Source of the DNA: Deltaproteobacteria bacterium | Lineage (GTDB): Bacteria > Myxococcota_A > UBA9160 > UBA6930 | DNA: 41,070 nt | Assembly: GCA_029261795.1 (NCBI GenBank) | Contig: JAJDAP010000062.1 | Span: 1-41,070, forward strand | Direction: 5' to 3' | Shown: positions 24,691-32,817 of the stretch, piece by piece | Layout of the letters: every line of letters begins with the position of its first letter | How positions within the stretch are numbered: position 1 is the stretch's first letter | The notes under the pieces: model-generated | The model's database searches: none | Seen by the model: the letters and a program-made list of their open reading frames with translations, nothing else | What the model was told of the DNA's origin: nothing | Made by a program: the position numbers and the translations under genes

Positions 24691-25044
24691 CTAGCGGACG
24701 GGCAGCGGTTGCTGTGCTCCGGCCGGTCCCCAGCGAAACAGCGTGCCGTCCTCGAAGTAGAGCCAGTAGCTGACGTTGGGCGAGCCGACTCCCGCGATCG
24801 AACTCAGCCCTTCGTCGAGACCCTGGTCGTACATGTGGTACTCCCAGATTTCGATCTTCTGCTCGCCGGCGGCGCGCATTCCGCCGAGCCGGACGCTGTC
24901 AGGGCGACCAATGGCCTCCTGGACTTCGTCGCGGGTCATCCCGAAGCTCACGTCGACGAGCGAATGCGTCCGGGTGGCACAGCCCAGACTGACGACCACG
25001 ACTCCGGCAAGGGCGATGGCCGCCCATCTCGAGATGGCAGACAT
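24691..25044 (-). CDS. Small lipoprotein, SmpA/OmlA-like fold
   Basis: This 117-residue protein starts at an ATG behind AGGAGAAGAA. A lipoprotein signal (AALALAGVVVVSLG-type, lipobox SLG|C) ends at about residue 21. The mature part carries VSFGMTRDEVQEAIGRPDSV, the helix-turn signature of SmpA/BamE-like and DUF2845-type lipoproteins, followed by a beta-strand ending in GTLFRWG. BamE itself assists outer-membrane barrel insertion. Equivalence is not shown, but the neighbouring barrel gene makes a role at the outer membrane possible. The reading frame continues upstream of this ATG without signal features. Confidence 0.75.
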   Translation of the reverse strand: MSAISRWAAIALAGVVVVSLGCATRTHSLVDVSFGMTRDEVQEAIGRPDSVRLGGMRAAGEQKIEIWEYHMYDQGLDEGLSSIAGVGSPNVSYWLYFEDGTLFRWGPAGAQQPLPVR

Positions 25045-25154
25045 TTCTTCTCCTGGCGTACTTAGGTAGGCGTTATCGCTTAGCCCCCGCCCGAGCTTGA
25101 GTCCAGGGTCGGTCCGGAGAGGCGTGAGGCAACGGTGATGCTTGGGAGAGCCAG

Positions 25155-26999
25155 GTGAAGGAGTTCCAGCCCAGCCCGGGCAACGCATCGCTCGTCCTGG
25201 CAGCCCACCTCTCGATCCTGGCCGCCACGGTGGCCGTATACGCGGGCGTCACCTCGCTCGACTTCGTCGATTTCGACGATTTCCTCTACGTCGTCGACAA
25301 CGAGTGGGCCAGCCGCGGCCTTGCCGTGGACGGCGTCCGTCGTGCCTTCACGGAGACGATCGGGGGCTACTTCGCGCCCGTGCTGTGGATCTCGTTCATG
25401 CTCGACATCACGCTCTTCGGGACGGGGCCCAGCGGACATCACGTGATGAACGTGGTCTTCCACGCGCTGAACGCGATGCTCGTGCTGGAACTCCTGCGTC
25501 GCGGAACGGGCCATCTCGGTGCCGCATGGGGGGTCGCGTTGTGCTTCGCGCTGCATCCGGTCCAGGTCGAATCCGTCGCCTGGGTGACCGAACGCAAGAA
25601 CGTGTTGAGCATGCTCCTGGGCCTCGTTTCCATCGGCGCCTACGCCAGTTGGACGCGGCACCGGGCACCCACCAGCTACGCGCTTTCTCTGCTGGCGGCC
25701 GCCGCCAGTCTGCTAACGAAGGCCACCTTCGTGACGCTTCCATTCTTGTTGCTGTTGGTGGATGTCTGGCCACTCCGCCGTCTGCAGGCATCCCTTCGCC
25801 CAGACGGGATGCGCCGGCGCATCGGGGAGAAGCTTCCGTTCTTCGCGTTGGCGTTGGCCGCGGCCGCCGGCACCTATCTGGCGCAGCAGGCGAGCGGGGC
25901 TGTCGCTGGCTTCACGAACCTTGGTTTCGTCCTGCGGGTCGAGAATGCCATCGTCTCCTACGTCCGTTATCTGGGTCTGCTCGCCTGGCCGCACGATCTC
26001 GCAGCCCTCTATCCCTACCCGAGTCTCCTCGGCCATGACATGTGGGGAACCGGGCAGGTGGTCGCAGCCCTGGGTTGCCTCGCGATCGTCACGGTCGTGG
26101 CGGTGCTGCGCAGGGCCCGGTCCCCCGAGGTGCTGGTCGGCTGGCTCTGGTACCTGGGTGCTCTGGTACCGATGATCGGACTGATCCAGGCGGGCGACCA
26201 GTCGCTGGCGGACCGCCATCTCTACCTGCCCGTTCTCGGCGTGTTGGTGGCCCTCTTCTATGGGCTGCGGCCGGCCTGTGAGCGTTGGATCATGGCCGTC
26301 CGGCCGCGGAAGGTCCTGGCCGGGGCACTGGCGGGGCTCGCTCTCATGAGCTTGGGCTGGCGCAGTGCCGATCAAGTCGCGACCTGGCGGGACACGCTCA
26401 CGTTGTTCGAGCACGCGGCCGCCGTCACCGACGAGAACTGGATCGCCTTGAACAACGCGGCGTGGTTGCGGGCCACCTGCCCGGACCCGGCGCTACGAGA
26501 TTCCGAACGCGCTGTAGAACTCGCCGAGGAGGCGTGTCGTATCACCCGACGCGGCGAGCCCGAAATGCTCGACACGCTGGCCGTCGCCTACGCCAATGCC
26601 GGCCGTTGGCGCGAGGCATCGGCAACCGCGCGGGAGGCACTCCAGTTGACGATCGCGCGCGGTGATCGGGCGGCCCAGGCGCGGATGGTCGAACGGCAGA
26701 GGGGCATCGAGCGGCGGAGGGCCGTGCGCTCCGAACGCGGCTGTCAACGTCCTTCGGTGGGCCCATCCGGGGACCGGTCGAGCGAGAATCGCCAACGGAT
26801 ACAGGGGGTGGCAGACGGCTCTGCACAAGTCTTGCTCAAGCGTGAACGACTGCCGGCCGAAGGGTTTCCCAGACGTACATTCCAGGGGGTTCGGTTGAAC
26901 GACGGCCGCGAATCGTCATCGTATAGACCGGTTTCGGCTGAATGCCCGGGCCGTATGGTCGTCGAACGACCCGGAGGTTCTCCCGATGCCCGAGGCTGA
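25155..26999 (+). CDS. Multispanning TMTC-like / GT-C-type membrane protein with TPRs
   Basis: This 614-residue protein starts at a GTG behind GGGAGAGCCAG. About 10 TM segments fill residues 10-420. Family motifs are YAGVTSLDFVDFDDFLYV with an acidic first loop, ALHPVQVESVAWVTERKNVLS, and QSLADRHLYLPVLGV. These occur in bacterial proteins related to eukaryotic TMTC O-mannosyltransferases. Residues 435-510 form TPR-like helices (WIALNNAAWLRA, EMLDTLAVAYANAGRW). The last 90 residues are hydrophilic, Arg-rich and unlike any domain, and the frame runs 14 nt into the next gene. Glycosyl transfer from a lipid-linked sugar is inferred from the family only. Confidence 0.78.
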   Translation: MKEFQPSPGNASLVLAAHLSILAATVAVYAGVTSLDFVDFDDFLYVVDNEWASRGLAVDGVRRAFTETIGGYFAPVLWISFMLDITLFGTGPSGHHVMNVVFHALNAMLVLELLRRGTGHLGAAWGVALCFALHPVQVESVAWVTERKNVLSMLLGLVSIGAYASWTRHRAPTSYALSLLAAAASLLTKATFVTLPFLLLLVDVWPLRRLQASLRPDGMRRRIGEKLPFFALALAAAAGTYLAQQASGAVAGFTNLGFVLRVENAIVSYVRYLGLLAWPHDLAALYPYPSLLGHDMWGTGQVVAALGCLAIVTVVAVLRRARSPEVLVGWLWYLGALVPMIGLIQAGDQSLADRHLYLPVLGVLVALFYGLRPACERWIMAVRPRKVLAGALAGLALMSLGWRSADQVATWRDTLTLFEHAAAVTDENWIALNNAAWLRATCPDPALRDSERAVELAEEACRITRRGEPEMLDTLAVAYANAGRWREASATAREALQLTIARGDRAAQARMVERQRGIERRRAVRSERGCQRPSVGPSGDRSSENRQRIQGVADGSAQVLLKRERLPAEGFPRRTFQGVRLNDGRESSSYRPVSAECPGRMVVERPGGSPDARG

Positions 27000-28317
27000 C
27001 TGTCCGCTGCGGCGCGCACTTGCCATTGCGAGCCTGGCCCTGTGTCTGGCGTTTGCGGCGGTGGCGCCGCTGCAGGCCCAGGTGGAAGACCTCGACGACC
27101 GCGAGATCGGTGTGGAAGCGCCGAAATCGGACGCGGACGCAGCTCGCGAGGCCAAGATCCGCACCATCGAGCAACGTCTCCTCGGTGTTCAGCAGGTCGT
27201 GCGCGGTCTCCAGAGCGAACTGCGAGCCCTGAAGGCGAGCAGCTCGCCTGGCCAGGCAGGCCCCGAGCGGGCTGCCCAGCCGAGTCCGGCGCAGCCCCCG
27301 CTTCAGCCCCGAACGCAAACCGCGCAGGCGCCTCCTCCTCGACCGCCGGCCCAAGGCCCGTCGCGCAGGACGTCCGAGGAGGAGCGGGCCGTGTCACCCG
27401 ACCAGGAAGTGCCCGACTTCACGCCCGGGGCCCTGAGGGAAACCCGAGCGGTCTTGATCCGCCCCGGTCTGCTCGAGATCGATCCGCGGCTCCGCTACGA
27501 GTTTTCCAAACGCGACGTCCTCGATGTGTCCGGCATCAACATCGTCGAGGCCATCTTCGTCGGCACCTTCCGGATCGGCGAGGTGACCCGTGACCGTGTC
27601 ACGCCGGCGGTGAACTTCCGTTACGGCTACTCGCGGGATCTCCAGTTCAACCTCGCGGTTCCCTACACCTGGGTGAAGCGGGAAACGATCCTTCCCGACA
27701 CCGTCCAAACAGCCCTCTCGGATGGAATCTTCGACACCTCCCGCAATGCTGACTTCGGCGATGTCAGCGTCGGCTTCTCCTACCACATCTGGCGCGAATC
27801 CGAGCAGCTTCCGGACCTCATCCTGAGTGCCACCGCGAAGACCAAGACGGGCAAGGGGCCCTTCGACGTGGGATTCAACGAATCGAGCACGGGCACCGGC
27901 TTCTGGGGCGCCAGCGTCGGCTTGACGGCGGTCAAGGTGAGCGACCCGGGCGTCCTGTTCGCCAACGTCGGATACTTCTATCACCAGGAAGACGAGGTGC
28001 GCGGTTTCGACTTCGATCCGCCCGACTCGATCGACTGGGGTCTCGGCTACTCGTGGGCCCTCAACCCGTACCTCAATATCACGACGCGGATCGAGGGGCG
28101 CTTCGTCGAAGAGACCCGGGTGAATGCCACATCGATCCGGGGCAGCGGCCTCACGATCGCGAACCTGGGGCTGGGGATTGCCTATGGCTACTCGGCGACC
28201 GGATCGCTCGACATCTTCGCCCAGTTCGGCCTGACCGACGACGCGCCCGACTTCTCACTCGTGGTGAGCCGTCCCTTCATCTTCAACGCCGACGAGCTGA
28301 TGGACAAGATCTTCTAG
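26986..28317 (+). CDS. Outer-membrane barrel protein with N-terminal coiled coil, FapF-like
   Basis: The protein has 443 residues. The signal peptide (residues 1-32, cleaved near LQAQ) is followed by a short coiled coil at about 52-85 (RTIEQRLLGVQQVVRGLQSE), a Pro/Gln-rich linker at 88-140, and a barrel domain of about 300 residues with alternating strands (AVNFRYGYSRDLQFNLAVPY, TTRIEGRFVEETRV). It ends in Phe (MDKIF), a beta-barrel assembly signal. This is the architecture of FapF, the trimeric exporter of Fap amyloid in Pseudomonas, whose coiled coil gates the pore. Related phenol-degradation-meta-pathway (MetA) barrels are the alternative. It overlaps the upstream gene by 14 nt and precedes the TPR gene by 1 nt. 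Confidence 0.75.
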   Translation: MPEADCPLRRALAIASLALCLAFAAVAPLQAQVEDLDDREIGVEAPKSDADAAREAKIRTIEQRLLGVQQVVRGLQSELRALKASSSPGQAGPERAAQPSPAQPPLQPRTQTAQAPPPRPPAQGPSRRTSEEERAVSPDQEVPDFTPGALRETRAVLIRPGLLEIDPRLRYEFSKRDVLDVSGINIVEAIFVGTFRIGEVTRDRVTPAVNFRYGYSRDLQFNLAVPYTWVKRETILPDTVQTALSDGIFDTSRNADFGDVSVGFSYHIWRESEQLPDLILSATAKTKTGKGPFDVGFNESSTGTGFWGASVGLTAVKVSDPGVLFANVGYFYHQEDEVRGFDFDPPDSIDWGLGYSWALNPYLNITTRIEGRFVEETRVNATSIRGSGLTIANLGLGIAYGYSATGSLDIFAQFGLTDDAPDFSLVVSRPFIFNADELMDKIF

Positions 28318-28318
28318 G

Positions 28319-29284
28319 ATGCAGCGCCGGCTTCCGACCCCTCATGCTGCGCTCGCCGTGGCACTCCTGCTCCTGACTCTCGCCCCGACGGGCGGTGGCG
28401 TCTGGGCGGAGGGTGTCGAGCCCGCGACGCAGAGCCCCGCTGCAGCCACCCAGGGCCCCGAACTGGACGAGGGCCCCGAACTGGACGAGGGACCCGGGCT
28501 GGACGCGGCCGCCCAGGACCGGGCCCAGCGCTCGACGCGGCTGATGGCCGAGGCGCGTCGTCAGGCGAAGGACCTGCACTATGACGAGGCGCTCACGATG
28601 CTGGATGAGGCCCTGGCGATCACGCCCAACGCTGTCGTGGTCTGGCGGGTGAAGGGCAATATCCTGAACTTCGCGGGAAGGCCCGCAGAGGCGCTGCCCG
28701 TGTTCGATCGCGCGCTGGAACTGGATCCGGGAGATTTCGGCTCGATCAACGGGAAGGGGCTCTCGCTCTTCGCGGTCAGCCGCTACGAGGACGCGATTCC
28801 CTTCTTCGAGCGCGCCATCGCCCTGCACCCCAACCGCCAGGCGCCCTGGCGCATGAAGGGAATGTGCGAGCTCTACACGGCCCGGCTCGATGCCGCGCTG
28901 GTCTCGTTCACGCGCGCCTCGGAACTGACGCCCGACTATCCGGCGGTCTGGGAGTTGAAGGGTGCCGCGCACTTCCAGTTGAAGGAGTACGAGCAAGCCC
29001 TGGCCGCTTTCGACCGCGCGCTCGAACTCGAACCCGGCGGTTACGAGTCCTGGATGAGCAAGGGCTCGTGCCTCGTGCGGTTGGAGCGCATGGATGAAGC
29101 ACTCGACGCCTACGACACGGCGCTCCGGATCAATCCCATGAACCCGCGCGTGCTCTACAACAAGGCCGAGGCCCTTCGCCTGCTCGAGCGCAATGACGAG
29201 GCGCGCCGACTCCTGCACAAGGCCCGGGCGATGGACCCGAACTTTCCGGGCCTGTATGAGTCGCTCGAGGCACTGGGCCCCTGA
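28319..29284 (+). CDS. Secreted TPR-repeat protein
   Basis: This 321-residue protein begins 1 nt after the barrel gene. The signal peptide is about residues 1-31. A short acidic repeat (GPELDE twice, then GPGLDA) spans about 46-63. Six to seven TPRs follow to the end, with consensus forms such as YEQALAAFDRALELEPGGYE and MDEALDAYDTALRINPMNPR. TPR proteins of this type are periplasmic scaffolds in export and biofilm machines. It is probably in an operon with the barrel gene and may bind the exporter or its cargo. Confidence 0.85.
   Translation: MQRRLPTPHAALAVALLLLTLAPTGGGVWAEGVEPATQSPAAATQGPELDEGPELDEGPGLDAAAQDRAQRSTRLMAEARRQAKDLHYDEALTMLDEALAITPNAVVVWRVKGNILNFAGRPAEALPVFDRALELDPGDFGSINGKGLSLFAVSRYEDAIPFFERAIALHPNRQAPWRMKGMCELYTARLDAALVSFTRASELTPDYPAVWELKGAAHFQLKEYEQALAAFDRALELEPGGYESWMSKGSCLVRLERMDEALDAYDTALRINPMNPRVLYNKAEALRLLERNDEARRLLHKARAMDPNFPGLYESLEALGP
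28454..28507 (+). repeat. 18-bp in-frame tandem repeat encoding GPELDE
   Basis: The unit GGCCCCGAACTGGACGAG occurs twice identically (28454-28471, 28472-28489). A third diverged copy (GGACCCGGGCTGGACGCG) ends at 28507. It codes for an acidic linker between the signal peptide and the TPRs. Perfect identity of two copies suggests recent slippage and possible length variation. Confidence 0.85.
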
Positions 29285-29305
29285 ACTCCCCCCGGGAACT
29301 CGCAT

Positions 29306-29325
29306 CTGGGGAAACAATTTCCCAG
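29306..29325. promoter_or_regulatory. Candidate upstream activator site, TGGG-N10-CCCA palindrome (copy 1)
   Basis: CTGGGGAA (29306-29313) faces TTTCCCAG (29318-29325). Its centre lies about 137 bp before the -24 box at 29453, a normal distance for enhancer-binding proteins. The same TGGG-N10-CCCA spacing recurs at 40305-40326 before another sigma-54-like promoter. The local NtrC-family regulator is the obvious candidate binder. Confidence 0.45.
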
Positions 29326-29425
29326 TAACACCCCGGGCCGCTACATCAGGCGAGTTGCCGGTTTCCCCGCGGGATTCGTGGTTCGAGTGAATCCCCTTGC
29401 GTTTCCAGCACTTACGGAGAATTCA

Positions 29426-29438
29426 GCACACTGTGTGC
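29426..29438. promoter_or_regulatory. Perfect dyad GCACAC-T-GTGTGC next to the sigma-54 promoter
   Basis: Six-base arms around a single central base end 14 nt upstream of the -24 GG. Its placement suggests a second regulator or a DNA-bending site. No identity is claimed. Confidence 0.4.
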
Positions 29439-29451
29439 AAGTTCCCTCATT

Positions 29452-29468
29452 CGGTACGCAGCTTGCAA
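29452..29468 (+). promoter_or_regulatory. Sigma-54 (-24/-12) promoter of the amyloid-like operon
   Basis: CGGTACGCAGCTTGCA matches the sigma-54 consensus TGGCACG-N4-TTGCW at all but two positions. GG is at 29453-29454 and GC at 29465-29466, separated by exactly 10 bp. The predicted start is near 29478, giving a leader of about 100 nt to the ATG at 29578. Confidence 0.75.
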
Positions 29469-29577
29469 TATCCTGCGTAGCGCGTGAAATCCCTCAACTA
29501 GGGGGGGTGGAACGTCTCTCAAAATAGTCCCGACCCCGACGAGATCGGTGCGGGCAGACAATGGGGAAAGCACGCAT

Positions 29578-30411
29578 ATGCTGTTCAGAAGTAAGCACGT
29601 CGCCCGCGGTGGTTTCGTCGCGTTGGCTGCGTTGGCGATGGCCGCTCCGTCGTGGGCAGGTCAGGTCAACCTGAGTTCGCGAACCACCATCATCTCCGAG
29701 TCCATTACGAGCTCGGCGACCAACAGTGGCAGCACTCAGTCGATCAACGCCAGCGGCATCAACGCCTCCGATCTCGGCGGCACCTCCAACGAAGTCATCT
29801 CGCGATCGATCACGATCTCCGAGACCTTCGTCGGTGGCACGGCCACCGTGTCGTTCGAAGTTGCCCAGGAAGACATCAACTACACCTCACCCTTCGACAA
29901 CCTGTTCATCAGCCCGTCGATCACCCAGTCCCTGACGGCGTCTGGGTCGGGTATCACAAACGTTCAGGCGACCGTCGGTGCCGGTAACGTGAGCATCGCG
30001 TCCAACGGTCTGATCGATGGCGTCAGCCTCGCTTCGATCACGGGCTCGCTCGCGGGTAGCCAGGTGGCAGCGGGTGCGCAGGTCGCAACCCTCGCGCTGA
30101 CCCCGGGCTTCGCCCTGCAGAACTCGAACGCCAACGCTCTGACGCAGGCCGCAGCCATGGGCATCGCCCAGGGCGCAGTTGGCGTCAACGCGACCGCGAT
30201 CGACGTCCAGCAGTCGGGCCTCAACGAGTACTCGCCGCACGCCAACGTGGCGCTGGCGGCGGTGGGCGTCGTTCAGACGGTCGTCTCGGCGGGCACGATC
30301 GGCATCACCCACGTCCAGGCTCAGGTCGGCGCGGGTAACGTGCAGGCGGCCCACACGGTCATCCTGTTCAACCCCGGTGTTGACGGATCGGCGTCGGCTC
30401 TCTTCCAATAG
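29578..30411 (+). CDS. Secreted Ser/Asn/Ala-rich repeat protein, amyloid-subunit candidate (FapB/C-like role)
   Basis: This 277-residue protein has a signal peptide cleaved near SWAG (residue 28) and no Cys. The mature chain is rich in Ser, Thr, Ala, Asn and Gln, and built of short beta-prone segments (ATVSFEVAQEDINYTSPFDN). A repeat is visible: GITNVQATVGAGNV at 125-138 and GITHVQAQVGAGNV at 242-255. Such composition and spaced Gln/Asn/Gly motifs are typical of curli and Fap subunits. No sequence family is recognised with confidence. It is the first gene after the sigma-54 promoter and is followed by two hairpins and the C39 peptidase gene. The ATG at 29578 follows GGGGAAA; a GTG 30 nt upstream is in frame. 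Confidence 0.75.
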   Translation: MLFRSKHVARGGFVALAALAMAAPSWAGQVNLSSRTTIISESITSSATNSGSTQSINASGINASDLGGTSNEVISRSITISETFVGGTATVSFEVAQEDINYTSPFDNLFISPSITQSLTASGSGITNVQATVGAGNVSIASNGLIDGVSLASITGSLAGSQVAAGAQVATLALTPGFALQNSNANALTQAAAMGIAQGAVGVNATAIDVQQSGLNEYSPHANVALAAVGVVQTVVSAGTIGITHVQAQVGAGNVQAAHTVILFNPGVDGSASALFQ

Positions 30412-30427
30412 GAATAGGGAAACGTCG

Positions 30428-30446
30428 ACACCCACGCGGTGGGTGT
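30428..30446 (+). terminator. Short hairpin after the amyloid-like gene (partial terminator?)
   Basis: ACACCCAC-GCG-GTGGGTGT forms a perfect 8-bp stem with a 3-nt loop, 17 nt past the stop. No T-run follows. It could lower read-through into the peptidase gene or protect the 3' end of the structural gene's mRNA. Confidence 0.4.
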
Positions 30447-30457
30447 GAGCACTCTAA

Positions 30458-30501
30458 GGAGCCAAGGAATGTGTGGTTTCAACCACACGTTCCTTGGCTC
30501 C
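30458..30501. promoter_or_regulatory. 44-bp near-perfect palindrome upstream of the C39 peptidase gene
   Basis: The arm GGAGCCAAGGAATGTGTGGTT is mirrored with a single T-to-G opposed pair, which is a wobble in RNA, and the centre is TC. The transcript would fold into a 21-bp hairpin about 50 nt before the GTG at 30550. It may be an attenuator or processing site, or a protein-binding dyad in DNA. Confidence 0.6.
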
Positions 30502-30549
30502 AGCCGCTCTTCGCCCCCGCGGGGAGTCAAGCCAAGGACCAGGAGCCCC

Positions 30550-31437
30550 GTGGATACGAGAACGCGAACGACCACAGTGAGCAGGCTGGCGCGGTGCGCT
30601 GCGCGCCTCGGCCTCGCTCTGTGCTTGTTCGCCTTGTCGTCTCCGCCGGTCCCCGCCGCCGCCTCCGGCGTCAGTACCGGGGGCATGGGCGTCACGCCGA
30701 CGCTGCGCGGCGGCGCACCCTCCGCGCCTCGGCTCAGCATCCAGACGACGAGCCTTCTCGACCAGCGCTGGGCCCATGTGGTTCGCCAACGCTCGGACAT
30801 CGGCTGCTCGGCCGCTTCGCTGGCAACGATCCTCTCCTACTACTTCGACTTCCCGAGCAGCGAAGACGAGATGATCCAGGCGCTCCACTCGGAAGCCCTG
30901 CTCGCACCCGCGCCAGATCTGGAAGCGGACATCCTGTACCGCGGCTTCAACATGCGGCACATCCGCAACGTTGCGCGCAAGGGCGGGTTGATCGCACAGG
31001 CCTTCCACGTCGAGGTCAAGGATCTGGAGGACGTGAAGATCCCCGTGATCACGCGTGTAACGATTCGCGGTTACGACCACTTCGTGGTCTTCCGGGAAGC
31101 CCGCAATGGCCGTGTCTACGTCGCCGACCCCGCATTCGGGAACACGGTCTACACCGAGCAGGACTTCGAGCGGATGTGGTCTGGCGTCATGCTGGGTTTC
31201 CTCCGTCGAAGCGGTGAGCCCGTCGAGGAGCATTCCCTTGCGTACGCCGATGGCGACCGTCGTGTCGTGGGATGGCGGGAGTTGTCGAGGACGATCGGTC
31301 GAGGCCTGGAGGCGAGCACCCATGTTGCTCCGCTACCGATCGTCAGGACCCTCTCCCTGGGCCAATTCGCGGTCCCGAGGATCGAAGGACTGGACGCGGC
31401 CTTCCCGACGCTAATCTTCAACTTCAGGGAATTCTAG
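30550..31437 (+). CDS. Periplasmic C39-family cysteine peptidase, FapD-like
   Basis: The protein has 295 residues. I chose the GTG at 30550, behind AGGAGCCCC, because it starts directly before an Arg-rich N-region and signal peptide (LGLALCLFALSSPPVPAAAS); the frame upstream crosses the palindrome. The C39 domain covers about 60-215. Cys86 is in QRSDIGCSAASLATILSYYF, His177 in GYDHFVVF and Asp193 in ADPAFG, the expected catalytic triad. Unlike ABC-transporter C39 domains it is stand-alone and exported, as is FapD of the Pseudomonas Fap operon. Substrates may be the two precursors downstream. A C-terminal tail of about 70 residues is unassigned. Confidence 0.85.
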   Translation: MDTRTRTTTVSRLARCAARLGLALCLFALSSPPVPAAASGVSTGGMGVTPTLRGGAPSAPRLSIQTTSLLDQRWAHVVRQRSDIGCSAASLATILSYYFDFPSSEDEMIQALHSEALLAPAPDLEADILYRGFNMRHIRNVARKGGLIAQAFHVEVKDLEDVKIPVITRVTIRGYDHFVVFREARNGRVYVADPAFGNTVYTEQDFERMWSGVMLGFLRRSGEPVEEHSLAYADGDRRVVGWRELSRTIGRGLEASTHVAPLPIVRTLSLGQFAVPRIEGLDAAFPTLIFNFREF

Positions 31438-31526
31438 AACAGGGTTCGACACGGAGTCGGATCCGCGGTACATCGATGATTCAACCAACAGGCTGGGGGG
31501 CACTCGAGGTTGCGGAGTAACAAGCG

Positions 31527-31958
31527 ATGCGTTGGTACAATAGGACGATGCTCTCCTGCGTCGGGCTCGCTCTAGCGGGCGGGACGGCTGCGTTCGGCGA
31601 GGAGCCGGACCTCTTCCAGGGCCTGATCCCGGGTGTACCCGTGGAGGAGGCGGAGCTGGCCGAGTACTACGGCAAGGGTGCGAGCTTCACCTTCACGCTT
31701 CAGGACGGAAGCCTGATCTCCAACGACGGCTCCCTCGGCAACTTCGAGCAGACCTCCAACCAGGTCGGCACGACCACGGCCAACTCCGGCATCACCACGC
31801 CCATTCAATTCGTGGGCGACAACAATGTGGTGAACGTCATCATCAACCTGGCAGTGGACATCGGGACGGTGTCCGTGACCGGAAACACCGGTACCGCGGT
31901 CACCGTGAATCAGGCGGTCGATCTAACGGGTGCCCTCGACTTCGGAATCGGCCGGTGA
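31527..31958 (+). CDS. Small secreted precursor with double-glycine-like leader (copy A)
   Basis: This 143-residue protein starts after GGAGTAACAAGCG. A Sec signal peptide (about 1-24, TAAFG) is followed by residues 32-51, GLIPGVPVEEAELAEYYGKG. Glu43 and Leu44 lie 8 and 7 residues before a cut after Gly49-Lys50, the spacing of double-glycine leaders (ELxxIxGG). The remaining 93 residues are Thr/Asn/Val-rich and beta-prone (GNFEQTSNQVGTTTANSGIT, NVIINLAVDIGTVSVTGN), resembling FapA/FapB-type or curlin-like chains. No family is recognised. Its stop overlaps the next gene's ATG (ATGA). Confidence 0.75.
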   Translation: MRWYNRTMLSCVGLALAGGTAAFGEEPDLFQGLIPGVPVEEAELAEYYGKGASFTFTLQDGSLISNDGSLGNFEQTSNQVGTTTANSGITTPIQFVGDNNVVNVIINLAVDIGTVSVTGNTGTAVTVNQAVDLTGALDFGIGR

Positions 31959-32806
31959 TGACCCGGCCGGGCAGCGGAGCGAGCTCCACCCGGTCTCGTT
32001 CCGGCCGGCGCTTCGCGTCGGCCCTGTGCCTTTTGAGCCTGTTCTGGGCCGCCGACGCCGCGGCTCTCAAGATCGAGATCACGAGCAACGTGATCGAATC
32101 GGAGACCCTGGCCCGGGTGGGTCCGAACCAGGACGCCGACGGTGTGAAGACCGGCAGCATCCTGCTGACCGACATCGCGGTCGCCACCTTCGTCGAGAGT
32201 CTGGGCTCCTCGATCGTGTCCGGCGAGGGCACTGGCCTCACGTCCAACGCGATCACGCCGCGCCAGGTCGGCGGCATCAAGGTCGGTTCTCGCTCGCGCG
32301 TCTCGGGGAAGATCCACGCCAGCCTGACCGGCGACGTGATGGCGCGGACCGACGGCGAGGTGGTCTTCAACGTCAAACCCGTCGACGGTCTGAACGCGGG
32401 CGACAGCCTGACGTTCCTGTTCGAGGGGATGACACCGATCCTCGAGGACCTGCAGCAACTCATGAACGGCGGTTTCTCCTTCCACGTCAAACTCGAGAAC
32501 CTGACGACGGGCCGGACGCTGCTCGACTACACGGACCCGACGCTCGTTCCCAATGTGCTGCTGCTGGGTGGCGCCGTGGTCGGCGATGACATCCGCTTCA
32601 CGTTCGGGCACGGGCTCGAGTCCGAACTCAGCGATTCACGGATCTTCTCGAAGATCACGTTCAACCCGAAACTCACGGTGGCTGGTGGCAGCGTCATGCC
32701 GGAGCCCGGCACGCTGCTGCTGCTCGGACTCGTTCCGATCGGTCTACGGCGGGCCATGCGCCGCCCGCGCGTCGCCGGCCGAGTTTCGTCATTCAGCCCA
32801 CGATAG
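31955..32806 (+). CDS. Secreted protein with PEP-CTERM-type C-terminus
   Basis: The protein has 283 residues. The signal peptide (about 15-37, FASALCLLSLFWAADAAA) precedes a beta-rich domain (LKIEITSNVIESETLARVG, then VGGIKVGSRSRVSGKIHASL) of unknown family. Residues about 248-270 read VMPEPGTLLLLGLVPIGLRR, a PEP-CTERM signal, but 13 further residues follow, longer than usual. It is translationally coupled to the precursor gene upstream and followed by a second precursor 11 nt downstream, so it probably belongs to the same exported assembly, for example as an anchor. Confidence 0.78.
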   Translation: MMTRPGSGASSTRSRSGRRFASALCLLSLFWAADAAALKIEITSNVIESETLARVGPNQDADGVKTGSILLTDIAVATFVESLGSSIVSGEGTGLTSNAITPRQVGGIKVGSRSRVSGKIHASLTGDVMARTDGEVVFNVKPVDGLNAGDSLTFLFEGMTPILEDLQQLMNGGFSFHVKLENLTTGRTLLDYTDPTLVPNVLLLGGAVVGDDIRFTFGHGLESELSDSRIFSKITFNPKLTVAGGSVMPEPGTLLLLGLVPIGLRRAMRRPRVAGRVSSFSPR

Positions 32807-32817
32807 GAGAGTTCCCC

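Noticed and set aside
31496..31515. GGCAC...TTGC resembling a sigma-54 promoter before precursor A
   Set aside because: GG-GC spacing is 11 bp, not 10, and the start site would fall on the start codon.
31475..31519. 14-codon frame MIQPTGWGALEVAE before precursor A
   Set aside because: No ribosome site and no sign of a conserved peptide; treated as leader sequence.
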